A stretch of 64,000 bases of DNA from Lacticaseibacillus rhamnosus (GTDB lineage: Bacteria; Bacillota; Bacilli; Lactobacillales; Lactobacillaceae), in assembly GCF_900636965.1 (NCBI RefSeq), contig NZ_LR134331.1:2418001-2482000 (forward strand), in the 5' to 3' direction. Every line of letters starts with the position of its first letter. The first letter of the stretch is position 1. The translations under genes were made by a program, and so were the position numbers. Of the stretch, positions 44,106-54,181 are shown one piece after another. Below the pieces are notes generated by a model. The model ran no database searches and was not told where the DNA came from. It saw only the letters and a program-made list of their open reading frames with translations.

Positions 44106-44840
44106 ATGACTGTTAAAGATAAAGTCGTCGTGATTACCGGCGCATCAAGCGGTATTGGCGCTGCAACCACGCAGGTATTGGCGCAAGCCGGTGCAAAGTT
44201 AGTGATTGGCGCGCGGCGTGAGGATCGCCTTGCCAAGTTGGCGGAACCTTTTGGAAACGATCAGATTCGTTACCAAGCAACCGACGTCACGAATCAAGAC
44301 CAAGTCAAATCCCTAGTCGACTTAGCCATTAAGACATTTGGACACGTTGACGTTTTGTTCAATAATGCCGGTCTTATGCCGCTTTCAGAAATGGCTGAGT
44401 TGAAAGTTAATGAGTGGGAACGGATGGTTGATGTGAATATCAAGGGCGTCCTTTATGGTATCGCCGCCGTTTTACCGCATATGATTGAACGGCACAGTGG
44501 CCAAATCATTACGACTGATTCTGTGGCCGGTCATATCGTGCATCCCGGAACTGCTGTCTATTCCGGCACTAAATGGGCAATTCAGGCAATTATGGACGGT
44601 TTGCGTCAGGAACAGGCAGCCAACCACATTAAAACAACCATGATTTCCCCGGGCGCTGTGAATACTGAGTTGTTCAGTACCATCAGTGATCCGAAGCGCC
44701 GCGCAGCAGTAGAAGCCGATGAGAAAAATAACGGACTCACCGCTACCGATGTCGCCAACGCGGTTTTGTACGCCATTGATCAACCAGACAATGTAGCGGT
44801 TAACGAAGTGCTGTTGCGTCCGGTCACTCAGCAGCGTTAA
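44106..44840 (+). CDS. Short-chain dehydrogenase/reductase (SDR)
   Basis: 244 residues, classical SDR. Cofactor motif TGASSGIG (about 12-19), NNAG (about 86-89), catalytic Ser in TTDSVAG and YSGTKWAIQ with Tyr and Lys about 153-157. CAGGAGGG precedes the ATG. The Old Yellow Enzyme gene starts 29 nt later, so the two are one unit and may act on related carbonyl or enone substrates. Confidence 0.94.
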   Translation: MTVKDKVVVITGASSGIGAATTQVLAQAGAKLVIGARREDRLAKLAEPFGNDQIRYQATDVTNQDQVKSLVDLAIKTFGHVDVLFNNAGLMPLSEMAELKVNEWERMVDVNIKGVLYGIAAVLPHMIERHSGQIITTDSVAGHIVHPGTAVYSGTKWAIQAIMDGLRQEQAANHIKTTMISPGAVNTELFSTISDPKRRAAVEADEKNNGLTATDVANAVLYAIDQPDNVAVNEVLLRPVTQQR

Positions 44841-44869
44841 ACGCGTTGAATCTTTTCAAAGGAGTTTAT

Positions 44870-46015
44870 ATGTCTGATTATACTTTTCTAAAACCTTTTA
44901 CATTCAAAAATCAGCCCATCACCCTGAAGAACCGCATTGTCATTCCGCCGATGACGACTCGGCTTTCTTTTGAAGATGGTACGGTCACGCAAGACGAAAT
45001 TGAATATTATCAAAAGCGCGCTGGAGGCGTTGGCCTTTTCATTACCGGAACCGCCAATGTTAATCCGCTTGGGAAGGGGTTTGAAGGCGAGTTAAGTGTG
45101 GCCGATGATCGGTTCATTCCCGGCCTAAGTCGTCTGGCAACTGCGATGAAAACAGGCGGCTCTAAAGCGGTTTTGCAGATTTTTAGTGCTGGTCGTATGA
45201 GCAATAGCAAGATTTTGCGCGGGCAGCAACCCGTCAGTGCCAGTGCGGTTGCCGCGCCTCGTTCTGGTTATGAAACGCCGCGAGCCCTCACAACTGAAGA
45301 AATTAAAGCAACCATTCACGATTTCGGTCAGGCAGTGCGCCGGGCAATCGAAGCCGGTTTTGACGGCGTGGAGCTGCACGGCGCTAACACCTATCTGATT
45401 CAGCAATTCTACTCCCCGCATTCTAACCGGCGAACCGACGAATGGGGCGGCACACGAGACAAGCGGATGCGTTTCCCCTTAGCCGTGGTGCATGAAGCGG
45501 AAAAAGTCATTGCCGAAACTGCCGATCGCCCCTTCCTGTTGGGCTACCGTATTTCACCGGAAGAGTTAGAACAGCCCGGCATCACTTTAGACGACACATT
45601 AGCGCTCATTGATGCTTTAAAAGCCACCAAAATCGACTACCTGCACGTCTCCCAGTCTGACGTATGGCGGACATCATTGCGTGATCCGGATAATCCTGCC
45701 ATCATCAATGACGTTATTCGCGATCATGTCGCCGGCGCCTTGCCGATCATTGTGGTTGGCGGCATTAAGACCCCTGAAGAGGCCGAAAAAGCCGCGGCAG
45801 CATTTGATCTGGTTGCTATCGGCCATGAAATGATTCGCGAGCCACATTGGGTGCAAAAAATTCTTGCCCACGACGAAAAGGCGATCCGCTATCAGATCGC
45901 CCCTGAAGACCTTGACGAGTTGGGAATTGCGCCAACTTTCCTCGATTTTATCGAAAGTATTTCCGGCGGTGCTAAAGGCGTTCCGTTAACTACCGCAACC
46001 AATGACGAACATTAA
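44870..46015 (+). CDS. NADH-dependent flavin oxidoreductase (Old Yellow Enzyme family)
   Basis: 381 residues from the ATG at 44870, with AAAGGAG upstream. FMN-binding (beta/alpha)8 barrel: KNRIVIPPMTTRL at the start, GVELHGANTYLIQQFYSPHSN with the His/Asn-type substrate ligands and RRTDEWGGTRDKRMRFP, and a C-terminal phosphate-binding VVGGIKTPEEA. Reduces activated C=C bonds or related substrates. Paired with the SDR. Confidence 0.94.
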   Translation: MSDYTFLKPFTFKNQPITLKNRIVIPPMTTRLSFEDGTVTQDEIEYYQKRAGGVGLFITGTANVNPLGKGFEGELSVADDRFIPGLSRLATAMKTGGSKAVLQIFSAGRMSNSKILRGQQPVSASAVAAPRSGYETPRALTTEEIKATIHDFGQAVRRAIEAGFDGVELHGANTYLIQQFYSPHSNRRTDEWGGTRDKRMRFPLAVVHEAEKVIAETADRPFLLGYRISPEELEQPGITLDDTLALIDALKATKIDYLHVSQSDVWRTSLRDPDNPAIINDVIRDHVAGALPIIVVGGIKTPEEAEKAAAAFDLVAIGHEMIREPHWVQKILAHDEKAIRYQIAPEDLDELGIAPTFLDFIESISGGAKGVPLTTATNDEH

Positions 46016-46039
46016 ACCCTTAAGTTATTGGCCACCGTT

Positions 46040-46357
46040 TTAAAATTTAAGTTCTTCATGTGAGTCGAGCCGTAACAGCTCGGCTTTTTTGTGATTGTAA
46101 TCTTCCTGCGTGATGGCTCCGGTATCTAACAGATCTTTGTATGCTTTTAGCCTGGCAATAGTCGCCTGCTCCGCTGCTTGGGCTTGAGCCGTTTTGGCTG
46201 CCTGGGCTGCAATGGCTTGTTGGCGCCGATAGTAGTACAAATAAGCCGCACCGCCAAGGACAAGGACTGCGACAAAGATATACCAATATTGTACCAACAT
46301 GGCAATGATAAAGATGATGATCAAAAACCCGAAGAATCCCATTTTTTGATTTTTCAT
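46040..46357 (-). CDS. SHOCT-domain membrane protein
   Basis: 105 residues: two TM segments (about 8-24 and 27-43), an Ala/Gln-rich helix, then a C-terminal SHOCT domain (LKAYKDLLDTGAITQEDYNHKKAELL). SHOCT proteins are small, of unknown exact function, and often attached to membrane or oligomerising modules. Single gene. Its 3' end holds the terminator of the convergent oxidoreductase unit. Confidence 0.85.
   Translation of the reverse strand: MKNQKMGFFGFLIIIFIIAMLVQYWYIFVAVLVLGGAAYLYYYRRQQAIAAQAAKTAQAQAAEQATIARLKAYKDLLDTGAITQEDYNHKKAELLRLDSHEELKF
46069..46092 (+). terminator. Terminator of the SDR-OYE unit
   Basis: AGCCG, loop, CGGCT followed by T6 on the plus strand; it overlaps the 3' end of the SHOCT gene. 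Confidence 0.65.
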
Positions 46358-46406
46358 GTCGCTCGCTCCAATCGTGACTTTCGCTATTGACCAGTGGTGT
46401 CTGGCT

Positions 46407-47786
46407 TTAAATTCCAGTCATTTTAGCCGGGTCAACCCAAGCATCAAACTCCGCCTCAGTCACGTAACCGGTTTGAATTGCCGCATCCTTGAGATCCGTT
46501 CCCGTGCGTTCAGCTAGCTGAGCGATGGCAGCACTTTTTTCATAGCCGATATGCGGCGTAAGGGCAGTCACCGTCATTAAGGAATGCGCAACGAGTGCCT
46601 GCATGCGCGGGGCATTGACGGTCAAATCTGCCACCAGTTTTTGCGTGAAGCTGGTAATCGTCTGTGTCAGTAACGTCGTCGATTCAAGAAACGTACTGAT
46701 GATCACTGGTTTATAGACATTCAGCTCAAAGTTACCTTGGGAGGCGGCAACGGTGATGGTGGTATCATTGCCCATCACCCGTACAGTTGCCATGGTAAGT
46801 GCCTCTGCTTGCGTTGGGTTCACCTTCCCAGGCATGATCGAGCTTCCCGGTTCATTGGCTGGAATCCGCAATTCACCGTAACCTGCTCGTGGACCACTTG
46901 CCAGAAACCGAATATCATTGGCAATTTTCAACAGATCGGCGGCTAATGTCTTAATACCCCCGTGAACATTGCTGATTTCAGAATGGGCTGCCAATGCCGC
47001 AAATTTATTTGTTTGGGCGGTCAGTGGCAAGTGATAGACATCACTCAAACGCCCGGCCACAATCCGCCCAAAGTTTGGCGCTGCGTTTAATCCGGTACCA
47101 ACCGCCGTACCGCCAATGGCCAAGCGAAAAAGTGCCGGTTGCAATTGTTCAATCGCCGTTCGATCGTGCGCTAACATCGCAATCCAACCGCTGACTTCCT
47201 GGCCAAAAGTTAACGGTGTGGCATCCTGCAAATGTGTCCGCCCAATTTTAACGGTATGGTCATATTGCTTGGCTTTCGTTTGCAATGCCGCGATCAAGCC
47301 ATCAACAGCAGCCAGCAAGTGATTGACAGCAATCGCGGCCGTAATGTTCATCGCGGTCGGAAATGTATCGTTTGAACTTTGACTATGGTTAACATCGTCA
47401 TTAGGTAAAATGGGTAAGTCAGGATTGAGTTTGGCTGCCTGATGACTGACAACCTCATTCACATTCATGTTTGTTTGGGTGCCGGATCCTGTTTGGTAAA
47501 CATGCAGCGGAAAATCAGCTTGTAATTTTTCATCAGGCAAAGCCAATAACGTGTCTACAGCCCGCGTGATCAGTTGGCCTTTGGGAGCAGGCAAAATATC
47601 AGCTGCCACATTCGCCCGCGCCGCCGCTTTTTTGATTTGCAGCAGCGCTTTGATGAGCGGCAACGGCATAAGCGGTCCGGCTTGAAAATTATGACGGCTG
47701 CGTTCAGTCTGCGGTCCCCATAAAGCCGTTTCCGGAATTTCAACCGGTCCCAAAGTATCTGATTCAATCCGTGTATTCGTCGTCAT
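46407..47786 (-). CDS. fumC: Fumarate hydratase, class II
   Basis: 459 residues from the ATG at 47786, with GGAGG upstream. Interconverts fumarate and malate as a cytoplasmic tetramer. Signatures: SGTQTNMNVNEV, GRTHLQDATPLTFGQE and the fumarase/aspartase loop GSSIMPGKVNPTQAE. In lactobacilli it works in the partial, reductive branch from citrate or malate to succinate. No partner gene lies nearby. Confidence 0.96.
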   Translation of the reverse strand: MTTNTRIESDTLGPVEIPETALWGPQTERSRHNFQAGPLMPLPLIKALLQIKKAAARANVAADILPAPKGQLITRAVDTLLALPDEKLQADFPLHVYQTGSGTQTNMNVNEVVSHQAAKLNPDLPILPNDDVNHSQSSNDTFPTAMNITAAIAVNHLLAAVDGLIAALQTKAKQYDHTVKIGRTHLQDATPLTFGQEVSGWIAMLAHDRTAIEQLQPALFRLAIGGTAVGTGLNAAPNFGRIVAGRLSDVYHLPLTAQTNKFAALAAHSEISNVHGGIKTLAADLLKIANDIRFLASGPRAGYGELRIPANEPGSSIMPGKVNPTQAEALTMATVRVMGNDTTITVAASQGNFELNVYKPVIISTFLESTTLLTQTITSFTQKLVADLTVNAPRMQALVAHSLMTVTALTPHIGYEKSAAIAQLAERTGTDLKDAAIQTGYVTEAEFDAWVDPAKMTGI

Positions 47787-47884
47787 CGCTACCTCCATCT
47801 TAATCACATGTGCTGCGATTGCTTGTTAATGATAGTCCTATTTTACACGATCGCACTGCCAAGCAAACCAAAAGCATAAAAAAA

Positions 47885-47914
47885 CAGCCTTAGCACCTAA
47901 TGATCGCTAAGGCC
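47885..47914 (-). terminator. Intrinsic terminator
   Basis: On the minus strand CGGCCTTAGC and GCTAAGGCTG form a stem followed by T8, downstream of the 47962-48705 gene. Confidence 0.85.
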
Positions 47915-47961
47915 GATACCCCAAACGCTACACCTTGTCGATGCAGTCTTGAGATCAAAGT

Positions 47962-48705
47962 TCAGTAAAGCATTGCCGCAACCAGCCGTGCCGCTTCTTT
48001 TTGAAATTGAAGCGATGAAGATGATAAAGCCGCTAAATATTGGTGAATCGGATCGGCTTGCGGGGTGGGTAGGCCAGCGTGCAGCCAGCCGCTAATCAAT
48101 GCCGGATCAATTGACCAAGCCTGAACGTTAACCAGTCGCTGACGGGTGTCTGGTACCGTTGTTTTCATCCTTGCTTCGGCTTTGGTCAACCGGTGATAAG
48201 TTGCTGGCGAAACAGCATACATCAAGGGTTGTTCACTGCCAAAAGTATCAGTTTGCAGCATAACTGCCCCTTCCGTATTCAATGGAAAGTTTTTATGGGC
48301 AAGACTGCTGCGCTTTAATAGCTCGCTAAAGGATTTAACATCATAGGTTCGACTCACTTGAACCGGGGAGGCCATCATCCCGTTGAACTGTTTAAAAATC
48401 TGCCATGGCGTCTGCGTTAATTGATAGGACTTATCCCCTGGTTGCGCACAATCCAAGGCGCCATTCAGTTCAAGCTCCCGCCGTGCTTTTTTCAATTTAC
48501 CCCGATGCTCTACCCCTGCAATTTGTCCATAGCGCTCAAAAAATGGTCGACCACCACGAAATATTTTCCGCTTCTTGGTGTTACTCTCAGAATCCAGCCG
48601 ATCCGCATACATGAGTCCGATCAGCAAATCAGTCGCATGCTGCGATAATCCGGTCGCTGTTTCAGTTGGTACAGCTTGAGTCATAACCTCACTTAAATGT
48701 GCCAT
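47962..48705 (-). CDS. Hypothetical protein
   Basis: 247 residues from the ATG at 48705, with GGGGATGAG upstream; the open frame extends into the repeat array to 48804 but that part is repeat sequence. Soluble, basic, with KKRKIFRGGRPFFERYGQIAG and RGKLKKARRELELNG, which resemble a winged-helix or DNA-binding region. No family is recognised. Its upstream region consists of the tandem repeat array. Confidence 0.7.
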   Translation of the reverse strand: MAHLSEVMTQAVPTETATGLSQHATDLLIGLMYADRLDSESNTKKRKIFRGGRPFFERYGQIAGVEHRGKLKKARRELELNGALDCAQPGDKSYQLTQTPWQIFKQFNGMMASPVQVSRTYDVKSFSELLKRSSLAHKNFPLNTEGAVMLQTDTFGSEQPLMYAVSPATYHRLTKAEARMKTTVPDTRQRLVNVQAWSIDPALISGWLHAGLPTPQADPIHQYLAALSSSSLQFQKEAARLVAAMLY

Positions 48706-48739
48706 CTCATCCCCACTTTCATCGCTGATGACCGTCACG

Positions 48740-49160
48740 CGTTTGCTGGAGCAGAAGTCTGCGTGTAAGGACCTTAAGCGCAATGGCCAAAGCCCAGCCA
48801 TCACGCTTAAGGCCGCTTATGTTCTGGCTTATGCCCATAACGCACTCCCCGGCGCAGAAGTCTGCGTGTAAGGACCTTAAGCGCAATGGCCAAGTGCGGG
48901 CCATCACGCTTAAGGCCACTTATGTTCTGGCTTATGCCCATAACGCGCTCCCCGGCGCAGGGATCTGCGTGTAAGGACCTCAGGCGCAATGGCCAAACCT
49001 GGGCCATCACGCTTAAGGCCGCTTATGTTCTGGCTTACGCCCATAACGCGCTCCCCGGCGCAGAAGTCTGCGTGTAAGGACCTTAAGCGCAATGGCCAAA
49101 GACCGGCCATCACGCCCAAGGCCACTTACACTCCGATCCCTAACCGCGCCGGCTCGCGCT
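48740..49160. repeat. Four tandem hairpin-forming repeats, 103-bp period
   Basis: GCAGAAGTCT or its variant starts at 48751, 48854, 48957 and 49060, exactly 103 bp apart. Each unit has GTGTAAGGACCTTAAGCGCA, then GGCCA, a variable centre, GGCCATCACGC and TTAAGGCC, able to fold on itself. The family is the same as 43671-43914 but in reverse orientation. The spacer centres and outer arms vary while the pairing is kept. Confidence 0.9.
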
Positions 49161-49164
49161 TACA

Positions 49165-49210
49165 AAAAAGTCGCCTTGATCATGTTGAGCTGATCAAAGC
49201 GGCTTTTTTA
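49165..49210 (-). terminator. Terminator downstream of mntH
   Basis: AAAAAAGTCGCC...TTGATCA and TGATCAA...GGCTTTTTT flank a short loop; on the minus strand it follows the small gene after mntH. Confidence 0.8.
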
Positions 49211-49238
49211 ACATATACAACAATGGCCAACAATTATC

Positions 49239-49376
49239 TTACTTGTTTTGGCGTACCTTAGATTGCTCATTTTCCAATCCAAGAATTGCGAATAACCACG
49301 GATCGTAGCCTTCTGACTCCTCGATCCCATCGCAACTCATCACCAAAGACGCGACAAGACTATTGTACGTCATCAT
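49239..49376 (-). CDS. Small ORF overlapping the mntH 3' end
   Basis: A 45-codon frame starting ATGATG inside the last codons of mntH in the +1 frame, with GAAGAGG 9 nt upstream. The product is acidic and coding-like ([20 protein letters not shown], then LENEQSKV). It ends just before the terminator, so mntH and this gene would share one transcript. Translational coupling is likely; the function is unknown. Confidence 0.5.
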   Translation of the reverse strand: MMTYNSLVASLVMSCDGIEESEGYDPWLFAILGLENEQSKVRQNK

Positions 49377-50967
49377 TTGCTTTCGCCTCTTCTTCATCGG
49401 CTACAGCTTCAAGATGAGCTTCATAACGCTTATTACCTTTATACAGATCCCAAATTGTCCATGCCAAGAGGGCCAAAACAGCTGCAATCAGAACGTAAGC
49501 GATCATATTAGCAATGTTGGTTTGTGCGGCCGTTGGATTATCACCGAAGAATCCGGCGATTGAATCTGGCAGACCTTTCAGGTTCAGATAAGTTAAACCG
49601 ATAACGGAAACCCAACCGAGCACTTTAACCCAGCCAGTGTTCTTGAACCGATCGCCCATTTCAACCTTACTATTCGTAAACATTAGCAGCGGTAACATTG
49701 AGAATGGCAACGCGAAGGCCAAGAAGACCTGTGAGTTGTTCATTAATGTATTGAGCGCCTCATGTTGCTGAATCGGCGTTTCCCGAGCAGTCAACATAAC
49801 GCAGACGATAACCGGGATAACGGAGATAACACGAGTAACCAAGCGCCGCGCCCACAGCGGCATCTTCATATGAATGAAGCCTTCCATGATAACCTGCCCT
49901 GTTAACGTACCTGTAATGGTTGAGTTTTGACCTGATGCCAACAACGCAACCGCAAATAGGATGGATAAAATACCGGACTTGGCAACCGCAATCAAAACAC
50001 CGTTACTCAGTGTGGAAGAATCAGACAATGCCTGGAACAAACCGAAGAAGGAAGGATCTTTAACTGCACCGCTCTTGAAGACCGCAACCCCCATAACGAG
50101 TAGCAAGCAGTTAACAACAAAGGCAAAAGTCAACTGAATGTTGGAGTCCCATGCTGAAAACTTAACGGCTTGAGCAACATCTTCCGGATCTTTATGATCA
50201 ATTTTACGAGTTTGAGAAATCGCACTATGCAGATACAGGTTATGTGGCATAACCGTCGCCCCGATGATTCCCAAAGCCCCTTGAATTGGACTCATACCGT
50301 TGACTGACGGTGAACTTGCAAATGTTTCGCCAGTTGGAATGAAGCCTTTAAGCAAAGCCCCCATATTAGGATCCGACAAAGCAACTTGATAAACGAAGAC
50401 CAGTAAAATGACAAGAATAAGAGCAACAACAATAGCTTCGATTTTTCGGAACCCAATCTTGGTCAACAACAGTAATACCAGAACATCGAGGACCGTGACC
50501 AGCACCGCAATAACAAGTGGAATATGGAACAGAAGATAAAGCGCAATAGCGGCACCGATAACTTCGGCAATATCAGTCGCCATAATCGCTAACTCAGTCA
50601 AAATCCACAAGACAATCCCAAGCTTCTTCGACGTTCTTGCACGAATCGCTTGGGCAAGATCCATTTGACTCACAATGCCAAGTTTAGCTGCCATGTACTG
50701 CAACAGCATCGCAATCAAACTTGACATTAGAATAACGGAAATCAGTAAGTACTGGAAGTTTTGACCACCGGTGATGGACGTGGACCAATTCCCTGGATCC
50801 ATGTAACCAACGGCAACCAATGCTCCTGGTCCGGAATAAGCAAATAGCGTTCGCCAAAAGCCTTTCCCGTGTGGCACCTCAACTGTACCGTTAATTTCTT
50901 CCAATGACGGCCCGTTCGCGTATTGAATGAGCTTCATGGAATGTTTCTTCTTGTGATCATCACTCAC
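49360..50967 (-). CDS. mntH: Manganese transporter, Nramp family
   Basis: 535 residues, about 11-12 TM segments. The TM1 metal-site motif is GYMDPGNW, and the TM6 region [12 protein letters not shown] supplies the Met ligand. Proton-coupled uptake of Mn(II), important in lactobacilli, which accumulate manganese. The start is a GTG after GGGGAG. A TTAGG-N4-CCTAA palindrome lies about 60 nt upstream, matching one before the Mn-type ABC operon, so a common DtxR/MntR-type repressor is likely. Confidence 0.96.
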   Translation of the reverse strand: MSDDHKKKHSMKLIQYANGPSLEEINGTVEVPHGKGFWRTLFAYSGPGALVAVGYMDPGNWSTSITGGQNFQYLLISVILMSSLIAMLLQYMAAKLGIVSQMDLAQAIRARTSKKLGIVLWILTELAIMATDIAEVIGAAIALYLLFHIPLVIAVLVTVLDVLVLLLLTKIGFRKIEAIVVALILVILLVFVYQVALSDPNMGALLKGFIPTGETFASSPSVNGMSPIQGALGIIGATVMPHNLYLHSAISQTRKIDHKDPEDVAQAVKFSAWDSNIQLTFAFVVNCLLLVMGVAVFKSGAVKDPSFFGLFQALSDSSTLSNGVLIAVAKSGILSILFAVALLASGQNSTITGTLTGQVIMEGFIHMKMPLWARRLVTRVISVIPVIVCVMLTARETPIQQHEALNTLMNNSQVFLAFALPFSMLPLLMFTNSKVEMGDRFKNTGWVKVLGWVSVIGLTYLNLKGLPDSIAGFFGDNPTAAQTNIANMIAYVLIAAVLALLAWTIWDLYKGNKRYEAHLEAVADEEEAKANDDVQ

Positions 50968-51022
50968 AATATGTCTCCCCTTTCATCTTGAAAAAAGTTA
51001 AGTCCCTGGGGAACAAGGCCTT

Positions 51023-51036
51023 TTAGGTCTCCCTAA
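51023..51036. promoter_or_regulatory. Metal-regulator operator before mntH
   Basis: TTAGGTCTCCCTAA: palindromic TTAGG/CCTAA around 4 nt, located downstream of the likely mntH promoter. The same architecture is seen at 62172-62185. Confidence 0.6.
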
Positions 51037-51292
51037 CTTAATCCTTTCTTAGGATATGCCTTGAAGCTGATATCGTCAACTATTTTATGAAAATTAATTG
51101 TATTTTCAGTGACTAATTTGTAAAGTGTCCATTGTTTCAAAATGCCTAAGCAGTGCCCGATTCACGGCAATAGCTAATCACGCTTACAGCCGATTGCTTT
51201 CAGAAAACCGTTTCAAAGCATTAGGTCATCATAATCCCGATATAAAAGATAAACGCTTTTTTAGCTCGCATTAAATTGAAATCGCAAATTGA

Positions 51293-51321
51293 TTGCAACC
51301 GGTTTAGGCATACCATATGAT
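51293..51321 (+). promoter_or_regulatory. Promoter of the P-type ATPase gene
   Basis: TTGCAA (51293-51298), 17 nt, TATGAT (51316-51321); 46 nt before the start codon. Confidence 0.65.
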
Positions 51322-51366
51322 AAAGATAGTACCAAAAAATTTATATCACGAAATGAGGAATCACTT

Positions 51367-54084
51367 ATGGAAGAAGTTCCCGACTCGCAACCGCCAGCAA
51401 CAGCGCACAGTATCAAGGATCTGCAGCAAATGTTGCAGGTCCCGTCCCTTGACCACGGTCTCTCTAAAACAGAGGCCGCTAAACGCTTAGAAGCCAATGG
51501 CCCGAATGCCATCGAATCGCATCCAACGCCAAAGTGGCTGATCTTTCTGCGGCAGTTCAACAATTTAATCATTTATATCCTGATCATTGCCGCAATCCTA
51601 ACCACCGTCATTGGCGATGTCACTGATACCTCGGTTATTGTTTTAGTGATTATCGTCAATGCGATTATTGGATACTATCAGGAAAGCAACGCCAGCGATT
51701 CACTTGAAAAAATCAAAAAAATGCTGGCCCCTGAAGCAACTGTTTATCGTGACGGTGAGCGTCTTGATATTCCCAGTGCCGATTTGGTTGTCGGCGATGT
51801 TGTTTTTCTGGAGGCCGGCGATAATGTTCCCTCCGATTTACGCCTCGTTGATATTGACAACTTAACGATTCAAGAAGCTGTCCTGACCGGGGAAGCAAAT
51901 TCGGTCATCAAAACGACTGATATCCTGCCAGCAGACACACCACTTGCCGATCAAAGCAATATGGCGTTTGCCTCGACAGCGGTTGCAGGCGGAAGTGGTA
52001 TTGGCATCGTGGTTGCAACCGGCCACGATACTGAGTTCGGTAAGATTTCCCAGGCGGTTTCGGACGTACGTAAAGGCCGCTCGCCGATGATGCGCGAAAT
52101 TGACGGTATCGGTAAAGGAATTTCGTACGCCATTATCGCAGCAGCGGTCTTACTATTTATCTTCGGCATGATCATCGGTAAATACAGTCTGCCTGTCTTA
52201 GCCCTTGCCATCGTCACCATGGTCGTTGGCTCAATGCCAGAAGGTCTGCCAGCCACCACATCCGTTATCTTGGCAATGGGTGTTTCCAATATGGCAAAGA
52301 AACAACACGTCATTGTCAAAACCTTGCCAGCTGCGGAAACTTTAGGCTCAGTCGATGTTATCTGTACCGACAAAACCGGTACGCTAACCAAAAACGAGAT
52401 GACCATTACCACCGTCATCACCCCTCAGGCCACTTATCAGGTAAGCGGCTCAGGCTACACCCCTAAAGGGCAGTTCACCCTTGCCGGAAAAACCATCGAA
52501 CCGGCTAACCATCCGGATTTAACCGCTTTGCTAACCGCTGGATTTGAAGCCAATGACACTGAATTGCACCAAGAAGACGGCCGCTATGTCATCAACGGTG
52601 AACCTACTGATGGTGCTTTCCTCACTGCCTACTACAAAGCCTTCAAGGACGAACCCGCTAACACCGAACGCGACTTGATGCCATTTGATTCCAACAATCG
52701 TTACATGGCCAAATTAGCAAAATGCGCGGATGGCCACACCTGTCTGTTTGTAAAAGGTTCTCCGGATAAGTTGTTACCGCTTGTTGCGGCGGCTCATCCC
52801 GACTTTGATCAGTCCCACTATTTAATGTTAACGAGTCAGTTCAGTACGGAAGGGCAACGCGTCATTGCCGTTGCCCAGAAAATCGTTCCGGATGACACTA
52901 GCGAAATCACGCCAGCATTATTAAAGCAAGGGCTCGATTTTCTAGGACTCACCGCGATTATTGATCCGCCACGCGAGTCAGTGATTTCGGCGATCAAGCA
53001 AATGCGGCGCGCCGGTGTCAAAGTCAAAATGATCACCGGCGATCACCCCGAGACGGCTCTTGCCATCGCCAAAAAGCTAGGCATGGCCGATTCGCCTACA
53101 GCCGTCACCGGCACGCAACTAGCAGCACTGCCGGAAGAAAAGCAACGCCAGATGATCCTCAATGCCGACGTCTTTGCCCGGACCACACCAAAAGACAAAC
53201 TGACGATTGTCTCTGTCTTACAAGATGCCGGCAACGTCACCGCCATGGTCGGCGATGGCGTCAATGATGCACCAGCACTTAAAAAGTCCGACGTCGGAGT
53301 TGCCATGGGTCAATCCGGGACCGATGTTGCCAAAGATGCAGCCGACATGGTGCTGACCGATGACCGCTTTGCCCGCATGGAAACGGCCATCGCTCAAGGA
53401 CGCCGCATTTACCAAAACATCAAAAAAAGCATTTTGTTCCTATTACCGACCTCTTTTGCCGAAGGACTGGTGATCGTATTCACCATCCTGACCCAACAAG
53501 CGATGCCATTACGTGCCAGTCAGCTGTTGTGGATTAACATGGTCAGCGCCATCACCATTCAATTCGCCTTCATCTTCGAACCTGCCGAAGCCGGCACGAT
53601 GGAGCGCCCACCACGTAAGAAAAATGCGTCAATGATGCACAAACATGATGTCTTTCAAATTGCTTATGTAGCCATGATGATCGCCGGTATCGGGTTGTGG
53701 GCGTTCGATTGGTTGACAGCCAACCACTTAACAGACCGCGTCACCGCAAGCACCATGATGGTGAACATGATTGTCTTAGGAAAAATCTTCTATCTCTTTA
53801 ACATCCGTACAAACACACTGGCACTTTCAAAAAATCTCTTTAGTAATCCCATGGCGTTTGCGATTATCGGCATCATGCTTGCACTGCAATGTTTCCTGAC
53901 CTATGTACCTTTTATGCAGGAAATCTTCCAAACTGCTTCGATGTCGTGGCGTGAATGGGGCATTGCTGTTCTAGCCGGTTCTGTGATTTTGATCGTGACT
54001 GAAATCGACAAAATCATCCGCCTGCGCTGGCAACGGCTTCACGGCCACGATGCGTTTCAATCCACCACAAAAATCAGTAAATAA
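51367..54084 (+). CDS. P-type cation-transporting ATPase (Ca2+/P2-type)
   Basis: 905 residues from the ATG at 51367 with GAGGAATC upstream. Ten TM segments. Phosphorylation site CTDKTGTLTKNE, actuator VLTGEANS, TM4 PEGLP and hinge MVGDGVNDAPALKKSD are all complete. The PEGLP motif and overall order fit P2-type (SERCA/PMCA-like) pumps, which export Ca2+ or Mn2+; other members move Na+ or K+. The divergent mntH makes cation (Mn/Ca) balance a reasonable guess. Confidence 0.93.
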   Translation: MEEVPDSQPPATAHSIKDLQQMLQVPSLDHGLSKTEAAKRLEANGPNAIESHPTPKWLIFLRQFNNLIIYILIIAAILTTVIGDVTDTSVIVLVIIVNAIIGYYQESNASDSLEKIKKMLAPEATVYRDGERLDIPSADLVVGDVVFLEAGDNVPSDLRLVDIDNLTIQEAVLTGEANSVIKTTDILPADTPLADQSNMAFASTAVAGGSGIGIVVATGHDTEFGKISQAVSDVRKGRSPMMREIDGIGKGISYAIIAAAVLLFIFGMIIGKYSLPVLALAIVTMVVGSMPEGLPATTSVILAMGVSNMAKKQHVIVKTLPAAETLGSVDVICTDKTGTLTKNEMTITTVITPQATYQVSGSGYTPKGQFTLAGKTIEPANHPDLTALLTAGFEANDTELHQEDGRYVINGEPTDGAFLTAYYKAFKDEPANTERDLMPFDSNNRYMAKLAKCADGHTCLFVKGSPDKLLPLVAAAHPDFDQSHYLMLTSQFSTEGQRVIAVAQKIVPDDTSEITPALLKQGLDFLGLTAIIDPPRESVISAIKQMRRAGVKVKMITGDHPETALAIAKKLGMADSPTAVTGTQLAALPEEKQRQMILNADVFARTTPKDKLTIVSVLQDAGNVTAMVGDGVNDAPALKKSDVGVAMGQSGTDVAKDAADMVLTDDRFARMETAIAQGRRIYQNIKKSILFLLPTSFAEGLVIVFTILTQQAMPLRASQLLWINMVSAITIQFAFIFEPAEAGTMERPPRKKNASMMHKHDVFQIAYVAMMIAGIGLWAFDWLTANHLTDRVTASTMMVNMIVLGKIFYLFNIRTNTLALSKNLFSNPMAFAIIGIMLALQCFLTYVPFMQEIFQTASMSWREWGIAVLAGSVILIVTEIDKIIRLRWQRLHGHDAFQSTTKISK

Positions 54085-54181
54085 TGTTTGGACAGCCTAA
54101 ACTTTTTCTTTTCTTTTGGCATTAACAATGGTAAGACTATAAGTAAGGTTTCCCTAACAAACCTTATGCGTATACAAAAAG

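Larger units (their letters stand above)
50968..51366. other. Divergent intergenic region of mntH and the P-type ATPase
   Basis: Contains the mntH promoter area with the metal operator (51023-51036), a likely minus-strand promoter (TTGACG, 17 nt, TATCCT) and the plus-strand promoter at 51293-51321. No gene supported. Confidence 0.6.

Noticed and set aside
48740-49160. Possible CRISPR array because of regular tandem repeats
   Set aside because: The period is 103 bp with the whole unit repeated; there are no short repeats with unique 30-40-bp spacers and no cas genes.
48783-49261. Overlapping 60-90-codon frames on both strands in the repeat array
   Set aside because: They recur with the repeat unit on both strands, have no RBS and reflect repeat sequence, not genes.
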